Below, in pieces: positions 6,042 to 14,394 of a stretch of DNA of 19,139 nt (position 1 is the stretch's first letter; each line of letters begins with the position of its first letter). The position numbers and the translations under genes are program-made. Source of the DNA: JTS-RE37 sp041743975 (lineage in GTDB: Bacteria > Bacteroidota > Bacteroidia > Flavobacteriales > Flavobacteriaceae); contig JBGTLT010000049.1 of the NCBI GenBank assembly GCA_041743975.1, positions 1-19,139 on the forward strand. Reading direction: 5' to 3'. The notes under the pieces were generated by a model. It was not told the DNA's origin, ran no database searches, and saw nothing but the letters and a program-made list of their open reading frames with translations.

Positions 6042-8162
6042 ATGGCAATTTTAGAAAATATCCGAAAGCGTACAACGGTATTGATCCTGATCATCGGCCT
6101 TGCATTGTTTGCTTTCGTAGTATCCGGGATTTTCACCAGTCAGGATTTCTCCGGCGGAAAAGTGGGTTCCTCCGTAGCGGAGATCAACGGGGACGAAATT
6201 TCCATCGATGATTTCAGGCAGCAGGTAGAGCGTGCTTCCAGAAGGAGTGGCCCTACCGCCTCTTCCATGCAGTTGGTTAACAGTGTCTGGAGCCAGGTAG
6301 AACGAAATACCCTTTTCGAACAGCAGATAGAAGAGCTGGGGATTGCCATAGAACACGACCAGATCCTCAACATAATCAAATCGAGCCCGGGCTTTACCCA
6401 AAACCCACAATTCCTGAATGAGAGCGGGGTTTTTGATGAGAATAAATTCCGGGATTTCATTGCAGATTTAAAGGTCAACGCCCCGGCACAATACCAGGAC
6501 TGGCTCCAGGATGAAGACGCCATCATACAAAGCGCCCGGGAACAGGCCTATCTTAACCTTATTAAAGCAGGGACCGTTGCCACACTGAAGGAAGGCGAGC
6601 TGGAATATAAACTTGCCAATGACAAGGTCGATATCAAGTATGTCAGAATACCGTATACCAGTATTCCGGACAGTACTGTAATCGTGTCCAAGAACGAAAT
6701 TTCAAAATATATCGAAGAGCATGAGAAGGATTACCAGCAAGGCAGGGCCAGGGATATCCGATATGTTTATTTTGAAGATAAACCTTCGGTATCGGATGAA
6801 GCAGAGATCAAAAACAGCATAACCGGCCTGTTGGATGATACGGCGGAATACAATGCCGCCACGGATTCCAACGACACCATCCAGGGTTTTCGGTCCACCC
6901 AAAACCCGGCCGCTTTCCTCGACCGGAATTCGGATACCAAATTCGATACCATCTACAAATCCAAGAATGAATTGCCTTCCCAATTTGCAGATACCCTGAT
7001 GGCGTTGCAAATTGGTGAAATATTCGGTCCCTACAAAGACGGGGATGCCTTCAAGATCAGCAAAATGGTCAAAAGGAAACCCAACGGCTCGGTAAAGGCC
7101 AGCCATGTTTTAATTACCTATGAAGGTGCTGAAAGGGCCAACCCGGAAGTCAAGCGAACGAAGGAAGAGGCAGAAGCCAGGGCTAAGGAACTTTTAAAGG
7201 AAGCCACCAAACCCGGCACCGTATTTGCCGAATTGGCAAGGGATAATTCAGATGGGCCCTCGGCACCGCAGGGTGGCGATCTGGGCTTTTTCCAGGAAGG
7301 GGTAATGACAGCGAAATTCAACGATTTTGCCTTTGGCAATCCGGTAGGCCATATAGGGCTGGTGGAAACCGAATTCGGATTTCACATTGTAAAGGTCGAT
7401 GAGAAACAAGACCTCGTGCAACTCGCCACCCTGTCCAGGGCTATTGAACCTTCAGAGGAAACCATCAATACCCTCTTTTCAGAGGCGACTAAATTTGAAA
7501 TGGCTTCCACCTCCTCGGACAAACCATTTTCTGAAGTGGCCAAGGAGAATAACCATATAATGAGGCCTGTGAACAAAATCAACGAAATGGATGAAAACCT
7601 GCCCGGCCTCGGGGCGCAACGGGCTGTTGTTCAATGGGCTTTTAACGATGATACCGAATTGGGGGATATCAGGAGGTTCAGTATCAACAACGGGTATGCA
7701 GTAGTGCAGCTGACGGGCAAATACAATAAAGGCCTTATGAGTGTGGAAGACGCCTCCGCCACCGTACTGCCCATTATCCGCAGGGAAAAAAAGGCAGCTA
7801 AGATCATAGCGGCAAATGCAGGTAAAAGCATGGAAGATCTGGCATCCTCCAATAATACAAACCAATCATCAGCAACAGCGTTGACCGTGAAATCCCCGAC
7901 TATCCCGGGTGCAGGACGGGAGCCGCTTGTTGTGGGCAGTGCTTTCGCATTGGAGCAGGGGGAAACCTCAGGTTTGATACAAGGGGAGACAGGCATATTT
8001 ATGGTCGAGGTAACCCGGAAAGAGGAAGCAGCCAAGCTGGACAGCTATGCGACCTATGCCAATTCCCTGAAATCATCCAATGCAGCGATGGTGAATACGG
8101 CAGTTTTCAACGCCTTAAAGGATAAAGCAACCATAGAGGACAATCGGGCCGTTTTTTATTAA
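6042..8162 (+). CDS. PpiD-like peptidyl-prolyl cis-trans isomerase
   Basis: 706 residues. A short cytoplasmic N terminus (ILENIRKRT) leads to one membrane helix (about 12-31); the rest should be periplasmic. Residues about 40-330 resemble the SurA/PpiD N-terminal chaperone region. A parvulin domain follows at about 349-452 (ASHVLITY, FAELARDNSDGPSAPQGGDLGFF, FGFHIVKV). The C-terminal third is a further substrate-binding region. This is the PpiD layout, although E. coli PpiD is shorter (623 residues). The role is to help fold newly secreted and outer-membrane proteins at the inner membrane. It stands alone in transcription: 181 bases behind the CorC-like gene and ending at a strong terminator. 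Whether the parvulin domain is active cannot be judged by eye, since E. coli PpiD's is nearly inactive. Confidence 0.88.
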   Translation: MAILENIRKRTTVLILIIGLALFAFVVSGIFTSQDFSGGKVGSSVAEINGDEISIDDFRQQVERASRRSGPTASSMQLVNSVWSQVERNTLFEQQIEELGIAIEHDQILNIIKSSPGFTQNPQFLNESGVFDENKFRDFIADLKVNAPAQYQDWLQDEDAIIQSAREQAYLNLIKAGTVATLKEGELEYKLANDKVDIKYVRIPYTSIPDSTVIVSKNEISKYIEEHEKDYQQGRARDIRYVYFEDKPSVSDEAEIKNSITGLLDDTAEYNAATDSNDTIQGFRSTQNPAAFLDRNSDTKFDTIYKSKNELPSQFADTLMALQIGEIFGPYKDGDAFKISKMVKRKPNGSVKASHVLITYEGAERANPEVKRTKEEAEARAKELLKEATKPGTVFAELARDNSDGPSAPQGGDLGFFQEGVMTAKFNDFAFGNPVGHIGLVETEFGFHIVKVDEKQDLVQLATLSRAIEPSEETINTLFSEATKFEMASTSSDKPFSEVAKENNHIMRPVNKINEMDENLPGLGAQRAVVQWAFNDDTELGDIRRFSINNGYAVVQLTGKYNKGLMSVEDASATVLPIIRREKKAAKIIAANAGKSMEDLASSNNTNQSSATALTVKSPTIPGAGREPLVVGSAFALEQGETSGLIQGETGIFMVEVTRKEEAAKLDSYATYANSLKSSNAAMVNTAVFNALKDKATIEDNRAVFY

Positions 8163-8190
8163 TAAAAAAACATCACACTATAGAACAATG

Positions 8191-8223
8191 CCCCGCTCCG
8201 GGATTCCGGGAGCGGGGTTTTTT
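8191..8223 (+). terminator. Strong intrinsic terminator between convergent genes
   Basis: CCCCGCTCC (8191-8199) pairs with GGAGCGGGG (8209-8217), followed by six T residues (8218-8223). It ends the PpiD-like transcript. The T run extends into the minus-strand kinase's stop codon (plus-strand TTA at 8222-8224). On the minus strand the same hairpin follows that stop within 5 bases but lacks an immediate T run, so it may act more weakly in that direction. Confidence 0.9.
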
Positions 8224-9127
8224 ATAGTATCATTTCCGCATAGGGGATAACGGTATGGTAACCACGGCCCTTAAAATAGCCCGGGACACCGGTTTCCCCG
8301 GTGGCCAGGATAAAGTCGCCCCCCCAGGCACCCAGGCTTTTGATGGCCCCCGGGAAATCGGAAAAGTGCGTTTCTTTCAGGGCAGGGATTCCCAGGATTC
8401 CCGACATGGCTGCTTCATGCTTACCCAACAATTCTTCAAAGTCCGAAAGCTGTGAACAGTGCGTTAGCTCCCTGGTCAGGTGGGTGATGAATTGCACCAG
8501 GTGTTCCCTGTCAAATTCCCGGTTTCTGTACCCTGCAATAGCCTCCCTGCTATCCTGTTTCCTGTTGAGGTATATAAAGTACAGCGCACTTTTGAACGGG
8601 GGGGCGAAGTTGATTTCCTCCACCACCGGGATCTTGTTTTCCAACCGGTACAAAACCGGATGGTTATGTTTGGCACAGGCAATGTCATAGCCACTGCCCC
8701 CGAAGGTATGCCATTGTAACTGAAAAGGGTCTACCCCTGCCCATTGGGCAATATTGTTCACCAGGGTGGCAGAGGTTCCCAGTCCCCAGTTCCTGGGAAA
8801 ATCCATGGTGCTTTCCAGCAGATAACCCCCGGAGGTTGCCAGGAATCCAGGGTTCAGCTTCCTGGCTGCCTTCAGGACCTCCAGGAGTGTGTTTCGAATA
8901 GGGTCTGTTCCGGGTTGTGCTTTTTCTATCAGGGTTGGGAAAGTGGTTTCAAACCAAATTCGTCCCTGTTCATCCAGGCTTTTCCAGAAAATTTGATCCG
9001 ATTCAATATCGGTGACCGTTAACCGCTGCCCGTAGGATGTGGGCAATGCAAGACTCAACGCCCCATCCAGCACCACATATTCACCCGTAATCAGCAATTT
9101 TCCGTTGGAGTAATAGGCCTGCTCCAT
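8222..9127 (-). CDS. GYDIA-family GHMP kinase, probably mevalonate pathway
   Basis: 301 residues of the GHMP small-molecule kinase superfamily. Motif 1 is GKLLITGEYVVLDGA (9-23), the ATP-binding glycine-rich motif 2 is GLGTSA (115-120), the family-naming GGSGYDIA is at 143-150 (Asp148 the likely catalytic base), and motif 3 is GAWGGDF (266-272). The start codon directly follows the TAA of HMG-CoA reductase, with an unusual purine-rich AAGGGGAGA upstream. The two genes are thus one operon, pointing to phosphorylation of mevalonate or phosphomevalonate. GEY in motif 1 is like bacterial phosphomevalonate kinases, where mevalonate kinases usually have GEH; this is suggestive only. Family firm, substrate inferred. 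Confidence 0.85.
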   Translation of the reverse strand: MEQAYYSNGKLLITGEYVVLDGALSLALPTSYGQRLTVTDIESDQIFWKSLDEQGRIWFETTFPTLIEKAQPGTDPIRNTLLEVLKAARKLNPGFLATSGGYLLESTMDFPRNWGLGTSATLVNNIAQWAGVDPFQLQWHTFGGSGYDIACAKHNHPVLYRLENKIPVVEEINFAPPFKSALYFIYLNRKQDSREAIAGYRNREFDREHLVQFITHLTRELTHCSQLSDFEELLGKHEAAMSGILGIPALKETHFSDFPGAIKSLGAWGGDFILATGETGVPGYFKGRGYHTVIPYAEMIL

Positions 9128-10447
9128 TTAATCTCCCCTTAAGCTGTGAAACGCCTCCACCACCGCGGTATGTGTTACGGTCCGTTTTTTAAAATAGTGG
9201 ATAAGGTTTTCTTTCTCCGAAGGGGTAGCCCCTACCTGGTTTAAAATATTCAGGAGGTGCATCTTCATATGGCCCTGCTGTATACCTGTGGTAACCAGCG
9301 ATCGGAGTGCCGCGAAGTTCTGGGCCAGGCCGGCCACCGCCACAACCTGCATAAGCTCTTTGGATGTAGGGTTCTGAAGTATTTCCAACGACAGTTTTAC
9401 AAGCGGGTGCAGCCGGGTAAGCCCCCCAACAGTACCAAGGGCCAGGGGCAGGTCTGTCCAAAAGCGGAATTCGCCATTTTCTATGGTGGCGTGGGAAAGG
9501 CTTGTATATGAACCTGTGCTGGCAGCATAGGCATGCACCCCTGCCTCCACTGCCCGAAAATCATTCCCGGTTGCAACCACCACCGCGTCTACGCCATTCA
9601 TGATCCCTTTATTATGGGTTACAGCACGAAACGGTTCCACCTTGGCAATGGCTACAGCCTGCACAATTTTCCGGGCCAATTCACTTCCTTCCAGATTCGG
9701 ATCATCCGTCATTTCAGCTACCGGGCAGGATACCTCGGCCCTCACCATACAACCCGGGACATAGTTGGAGAGGATGCTCATTATAATTTCCAGGTTTTTT
9801 TCCGTTGCCGTGAATTCCCCGCTTTGGTCCACTTCTTCTTTCAGGGTTTTGGCAAATTGTTCCAGGATTGCATTGATAAAGTTGGCACCCATGGCGTCCT
9901 GGGTATCAAACGTGCAATGCAGTTGATAATAGTGCGCCATTCTATCGCTTTTGTTGCGCAGTTCTATGCCCAGGACACCACCACCCCGATTTTCCATAGT
10001 CCGGGTCAAAGGGGCTGCCTGGGAGAGAAGTTTGGGCTTTATCCGGTCTATGAAGTGCTCCAATTTCCCAAAATCCCCCCTATAGAGAAAATGCACCTGC
10101 CCAATTTTTTCGGTTCCAAGGACAGTTGCCTTAAAACCGCCCCTGTGGAGCCAGAATTTAGCGGCTTTGCTTGCCGCTGCAACGACGGAGCTTTCCTCCA
10201 GTGCCATGGGTATGGCATACATTTTGTTGTTGATCAGGAAATTTGGCGCAATGCTGAATGGCATGTAATAATTGGTGAGGGTATTCTCAATAAACTCATC
10301 ATGCAATTGCTGAACCTCATTATCGGTATGCCAGTACCTTTTCAGGATAGCCCTTGTCTGCTCAGGATCTGCTGTGTATTGTTCCGCAATCCAGGCAATC
10401 TTTTCATCTTTGGAGAGTCGGGAAAATCCTTTGATGGGAGCGATCAT
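9128..10447 (-). CDS. mvaA: Hydroxymethylglutaryl-CoA reductase, class II
   Basis: 439 residues. Catalyses the NAD(P)H-dependent reduction of HMG-CoA to mevalonate (or the reverse), the committed step of the mevalonate route to isoprenoids, in the cytoplasm. Class II features are the short soluble form without membrane helices, EESSVVAAAS (84-93, with the catalytic Glu), DAMGAN (184-189, cofactor region), THNKGIMNG (277-285, catalytic Lys280), TGND (293-296, catalytic Asp296) and QGHMKMH (391-397, catalytic His393). The spacing of Lys, Asp and His matches the Pseudomonas mevalonii enzyme. It is the first gene of a two-gene operon with the GYDIA kinase. TATCTTTA (10475-10468 on the minus strand) is a seven-of-eight match to the -7 element about 20 bases before the ATG, without a clear -33 partner. 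Confidence 0.95.
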   Translation of the reverse strand: MIAPIKGFSRLSKDEKIAWIAEQYTADPEQTRAILKRYWHTDNEVQQLHDEFIENTLTNYYMPFSIAPNFLINNKMYAIPMALEESSVVAAASKAAKFWLHRGGFKATVLGTEKIGQVHFLYRGDFGKLEHFIDRIKPKLLSQAAPLTRTMENRGGGVLGIELRNKSDRMAHYYQLHCTFDTQDAMGANFINAILEQFAKTLKEEVDQSGEFTATEKNLEIIMSILSNYVPGCMVRAEVSCPVAEMTDDPNLEGSELARKIVQAVAIAKVEPFRAVTHNKGIMNGVDAVVVATGNDFRAVEAGVHAYAASTGSYTSLSHATIENGEFRFWTDLPLALGTVGGLTRLHPLVKLSLEILQNPTSKELMQVVAVAGLAQNFAALRSLVTTGIQQGHMKMHLLNILNQVGATPSEKENLIHYFKKRTVTHTAVVEAFHSLRGD

Positions 10448-10467
10448 AATCGGTTGGTTTCTGGGGA

Positions 10468-10475
10468 TAAAGATA
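10468..10475 (-). promoter_or_regulatory. Possible -7 element for HMG-CoA reductase
   Basis: Minus-strand TATCTTTA, seven of eight matches to TAnnTTTG, lies 20 bases before the reductase ATG. No TTG or TTTG is found at the expected -33 distance. It sits in the 162-base region (10448-10609) between the divergent reductase and peptidase genes, where I see nothing else beyond these promoter candidates. Confidence 0.3.
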
Positions 10476-10576
10476 GTGAATAGCTACATTAGTAGGAGGC
10501 TTGCACCCCGCAGACACCTGCCCTTTTCAGAAGGTATTATTTTGATGTATTGTGCCTTTAATAGCGAAAATAGTAG

Positions 10577-10584
10577 TAAACTTG
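10577..10584 (+). promoter_or_regulatory. Possible -7 element for the DPP IV-like peptidase
   Basis: TAAACTTG matches seven of eight bases of TAnnTTTG and lies 25 bases before the ATG at 10610. The nearest TTG upstream (10550-10552) is 24 bases away, a little far. A second candidate, CAATTTTG at 10596-10603, is also seven of eight but would give an almost leaderless mRNA and has no -33 partner. Confidence 0.3.
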
Positions 10585-10609
10585 GAAGTTTTAATCAATT
10601 TTGGGCATT

Positions 10610-12829
10610 ATGAGCAAACTGTATATCCTTTTCTTCCTGGCAATCACTTTTAGCGGCCCCCTTTTTTCGCAGGAGAAGGAGATAACGCTGGAGGAAATAT
10701 GGGGAGGGGCATTCAGGACCGAAGGCCTGGAGGCCTTGCGGTCTATGAACAATGGCAGGCACTACACGGTACTGAATACGGACCCCGCCTCCAAAAATAC
10801 CTCAGTGGATGTATATGACTATGAGACACGTGAAAAGGTAAGGACCCTGGTTTCATCTTCCGAATTGCCGGGCGTCCCTGGTTTTTCCTCCTATTCCCTT
10901 AGTGCCGATGAGACCAAAATTCTCCTTGCTACGGAAGTGGTGCCCGTTTTCAGGCATTCCACACTGGGGGTATTCTATATATATGACCTGGAAGGAGGCG
11001 AATTGACCAGGATTTCAGGTTCCGGGATACAGGAACCCACATTTTCTCCCAATGGCCGGCAGCTGGCCTATGTTTTTGAAAACAACCTCTACATTTTCAA
11101 CCTTGATGACAAGCAGACCAAACAACTGACAAGTGATGGTGAAAAGAACAAGATCATCAATGGGGTTACCGATTGGGTCTATGAAGAAGAGTTCGCGTTT
11201 GTAAGGGCCTTCGAATGGAATGCCAACGGCACAAAAATAGCATTCCTGCGTTTTGATGAAACGGATGTTCCTGAATTTTCCATGGAAGTCTACGGCAGCA
11301 ACCTGTACCCCGGGCAAAATGTATTTAAATATCCCAAAGCAGGCGAGGATAACGCCCTGGTCTCCCTGCAGGTCTATGACCTGGCAACGGACCGGATTAC
11401 GGCTATTGACCTGGGGGAGGCATATTATATTCCACGGATCAAGTGGATGAACAACCCTGACCTGCTGAGTGTCCGTTCCCTCAACAGGCACCAGAACCGG
11501 CTGAAACTCAATTCCGTCAACACGGAGGAAAACACCGTCTCCCTCCTTTTGGAGGAAACGGATGCCGCCTATGTAGATGTTACAGATGATCTGACCTTCC
11601 TGGAGGACGACAGTTTTATTTGGACCAGCGAGAAGGACGGGCATAATCACATTTACCTGTATGGCCCTGACGGGAAGCTGAAAAACCAGGTTACCCGGGG
11701 TGATTGGGAAGTGACAACCTATTATGGCTATGACAAAAAAACAGACAGGATTTATTATCAGTCAACTGCAAACGGGTCTGTAAACCGCGATGTATACAGT
11801 GTAAAACTAAATGGGAAGGAAAACAAAAGGCTTACCTCTGAAGAAGGAACCAATAATGCCGACTTCAGCGCTGATTTCAGCTATTTTATCAATTCCTATT
11901 CCAGTGCCGCCACGCCTCCTGTCTATACCCTGAGGAGTGCTGCCACAGGGAAACAATTGAATGTTATCGAAAACAACAGCGGGCTGGTTGAAAAATTATC
12001 CGGCTATGAACTGAGTCCGAAGGAATTTTCCACCCTCGGGATCAATGGCAACCAGTTGAATATGTATATGATCAAACCTGTGGATTTTGACCCATCCAAA
12101 AAATATCCGCTGCTGATGTACCAATATAGTGGCCCGGGGTCCCAAAATGTATCCAACTCCTGGATGGGCACCAATGATTACTGGCACCAGATGCTGGCTT
12201 CCCAGGGCTACATCATTGCCTGTGTGGACGGCCGGGGGACCGGTTTCAAGGGACGCGATTTCAAAAAAGTTACGCAAAAAGAATTGGGCAAATTTGAAGT
12301 GGAGGACCAGATTGCCGCTGCCGAGAAATTGAGTGCCCTGCCTTTCATCGATGAAGACAAGACCGGAATCTGGGGCTGGAGTTATGGTGGTTTTATGGCG
12401 ACCAACTGTCTTTTAAAAGGCAACGATACCTTTGAGATGGGCATTGCCGTTGCTCCTGTCACGAGCTGGCGCTTTTATGATACCATCTATACGGAACGCT
12501 ATATGCAAACCCCCCAGGAGAATGCCGGCGGCTATGATGAAAACTCCCCCCTCAACTATCCCGAGCTTCTGAAAGGCGACTACCTTCTGGTACACGGATC
12601 CGGCGATGACAATGTGCATGTCCAGAATACCATGAGGATGATAGAAGCTCTCGTACAGGCTAACAAACCGTTTGAATGGGCTATTTACCCTGATAAAAGC
12701 CATTCGATTTCCGGAGGCAATACCAGGTTGCACCTTTATTCCAAAATGACCAGTTTTATCCGGGAACACCTCGGGAATTTGGATGAGGAAACGCCTGAAA
12801 TGAATAACAGGGAATTGATAAAAGGATAA
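10610..12829 (+). CDS. Dipeptidyl-peptidase IV-like serine exopeptidase (S9B)
   Basis: 739 residues. A signal peptide (MSKLYILFFLAITFSGPLFSQ) directs export. The N-terminal beta-propeller (about 60-470) includes DWVYEEEF (188-195), the motif whose glutamates anchor the substrate's free amino end in DPP IV. The C-terminal alpha/beta-hydrolase domain (about 500-725) has the complete triad: Ser591 in GWSYGGF, Asp667 in GSGDDNVH and His698 in DKSHSI. It should release N-terminal dipeptides, typically with Pro or Ala second, from periplasmic or extracellular peptides. Start: I chose ATG 10610 over the in-frame TTG at 10601 because it gives a clean basic start to the signal peptide. The peptide transporter gene follows after 32 bases, so the two likely form a peptide-use operon. 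Confidence 0.93.
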   Translation: MSKLYILFFLAITFSGPLFSQEKEITLEEIWGGAFRTEGLEALRSMNNGRHYTVLNTDPASKNTSVDVYDYETREKVRTLVSSSELPGVPGFSSYSLSADETKILLATEVVPVFRHSTLGVFYIYDLEGGELTRISGSGIQEPTFSPNGRQLAYVFENNLYIFNLDDKQTKQLTSDGEKNKIINGVTDWVYEEEFAFVRAFEWNANGTKIAFLRFDETDVPEFSMEVYGSNLYPGQNVFKYPKAGEDNALVSLQVYDLATDRITAIDLGEAYYIPRIKWMNNPDLLSVRSLNRHQNRLKLNSVNTEENTVSLLLEETDAAYVDVTDDLTFLEDDSFIWTSEKDGHNHIYLYGPDGKLKNQVTRGDWEVTTYYGYDKKTDRIYYQSTANGSVNRDVYSVKLNGKENKRLTSEEGTNNADFSADFSYFINSYSSAATPPVYTLRSAATGKQLNVIENNSGLVEKLSGYELSPKEFSTLGINGNQLNMYMIKPVDFDPSKKYPLLMYQYSGPGSQNVSNSWMGTNDYWHQMLASQGYIIACVDGRGTGFKGRDFKKVTQKELGKFEVEDQIAAAEKLSALPFIDEDKTGIWGWSYGGFMATNCLLKGNDTFEMGIAVAPVTSWRFYDTIYTERYMQTPQENAGGYDENSPLNYPELLKGDYLLVHGSGDDNVHVQNTMRMIEALVQANKPFEWAIYPDKSHSISGGNTRLHLYSKMTSFIREHLGNLDEETPEMNNRELIKG

Positions 12830-12861
12830 TCCCGTTTAAACGCAACTAAACCATAAGCAGG

Positions 12862-14394
12862 ATGGAAGCCAAACCGGAATTTATAGAGGAACAGCAATTT
12901 ATGGGACACCCTAAAGGGCTGTTCTATTTGTTTTTTGCAGAACTGTGGGAACGGTTCAGTTTTTACGGGATGCGGGCCCTGCTCACGCTGTATATGGTCA
13001 ATGTGATCTTTGAAGCGCTCGTGGAAAGGGATTATGCAGCGGCTGCGGTCTATTCGGCCTATGGATCCCTGGTATACGCCTCCACGGTCATAGGGGGAAG
13101 GGTTTCCGATACCATCCTGGGGATGCGGAGGTCCATATTCCTGGGGGGTATCCTGATGGCATTGGGACATTTTGTCCTTGCCTTGCCCAGCAACATTGCT
13201 TTCTATACCGCTTTGGCCCTTATTGTGGTCGGAAACGGTTTCTTTAAACCGAATATCTCCACTTTTGTGGGCTCGCTCTACAGGCATGGCGACCCGCGTA
13301 AGGATTCGGGCTTCGTTATTTTTTATATGGGGATCAATATCGGGGGTTTTGTGGCCCCTTTGCTTTGTGGCTGGCTCGGCAGTGCCTATGGCTGGCACTA
13401 TGGATTCGGACTTGCCGGTATCGGTATGTTGACCGGCCTTTTATTCTTCTGGAGCGGTATCCGGAAGAACGTATTCGGGGATAAGGGGATGGCACCCAGC
13501 GAAGAAGCGCTGGAACGAAAAGTTGCAGGGGTCAGGCAAAAAGTACTCGTTCCAATCCTGGCAGTTGTTGCCGTACCGGTCATTGCGCTGCTGTTATCTT
13601 CTTACAAACCCCTGGGTAGTGAAGGTTCCTTTTTTGAGGACCAGAATATCGTGAACATCATTTTTAAGGTTATCGCAGTCCTTATTTTCGCGTACCTGGG
13701 GTATATTATGTACCAATCCAGGCCGGACGAGCGGAAAAAATTGATAATGGCGGTACTGATCACACTGTTTATGACAATTTTCTGGGGATTTCACGAGCTT
13801 TCAGGGAGTGTAATTACCTTGTTCGCAGACCGGAATGTAAACCTGCTGGTGGTGGATGCCGCACAGACCAATGCGCTTAACTCCATGTTTATAATCATCC
13901 TTTCGATTCCTATCTCCCTTTTGTTCACCTACCTGGCAAAAAAGAACCTCAATCCCAGGACCCCTTATAAGTTTGGCCTGGGCCTCGCATTTGCGGGCAT
14001 CAGCTTTTATATCCTGGCCCTGAGTGGCGGAAGTGCAGATGCCAATGGCATGGTGCCCTTTTCATACCTCCTGATAATGTATTTTTTGATTTCGGTGGGC
14101 GAATTGTTCATGTCCCCCGTTGGCCTTTCCAAGATCACCGATTTGTCCCCTCAGCGTATTGTTGCCTTTATGATGGGCGTTTGGTTCCTCTCCTCAGCCT
14201 TTGCCTTCCAGGTAGTCGGCTTTATAGGGAAACAACTCGCTATAGAGAGTGAAGACAAAAACGTAGGCGGGTTTGAAACCCTGACAGTTTATACGGATGG
14301 ATTTGAACTGATTGCCATGTACGCCCTGGGGGCGGCATTCATAGTTTTGATTACGGCACCCCTTATGAAAAAACTGATGGGCGATGTCCATTAA
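12862..14394 (+). CDS. Proton-coupled oligopeptide transporter (POT family)
   Basis: 510 residues with about a dozen hydrophobic segments, an inner-membrane symporter of the major facilitator superfamily that takes up di- and tripeptides with protons. Signatures are ExxERFxYG on helix 1 (ELWERFSFYG, 27-36, Glu27/Glu30/Arg31 present), GGRVSDTILGMRRS (78-91), GNGFFKPNIS (124-133) and the PTR2 signature FYMGINIGG (154-162). Helix 7 has FMTIFWGFHELSGS, a place where peptide-binding residues lie in the family. Upstream by 32 bases is the dipeptidyl peptidase that would supply its substrates. The stop codon overlaps that of comEC on the other strand, with no terminator visible. Confidence 0.94.
   Translation: MEAKPEFIEEQQFMGHPKGLFYLFFAELWERFSFYGMRALLTLYMVNVIFEALVERDYAAAAVYSAYGSLVYASTVIGGRVSDTILGMRRSIFLGGILMALGHFVLALPSNIAFYTALALIVVGNGFFKPNISTFVGSLYRHGDPRKDSGFVIFYMGINIGGFVAPLLCGWLGSAYGWHYGFGLAGIGMLTGLLFFWSGIRKNVFGDKGMAPSEEALERKVAGVRQKVLVPILAVVAVPVIALLLSSYKPLGSEGSFFEDQNIVNIIFKVIAVLIFAYLGYIMYQSRPDERKKLIMAVLITLFMTIFWGFHELSGSVITLFADRNVNLLVVDAAQTNALNSMFIIILSIPISLLFTYLAKKNLNPRTPYKFGLGLAFAGISFYILALSGGSADANGMVPFSYLLIMYFLISVGELFMSPVGLSKITDLSPQRIVAFMMGVWFLSSAFAFQVVGFIGKQLAIESEDKNVGGFETLTVYTDGFELIAMYALGAAFIVLITAPLMKKLMGDVH

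Noticed and set aside
9533..10483. 316-codon open frame on the plus strand, antisense to HMG-CoA reductase
   Set aside because: It is the complement of a well-supported enzyme with all catalytic residues. Its translation is rich in Cys, His and Phe, with no recognisable domain and no promoter.
10601..10609. In-frame TTG start for the DPP IV-like peptidase
   Set aside because: The ATG nine bases later gives a normal signal peptide beginning MSKLY, and the TTG overlaps a possible -7 box.
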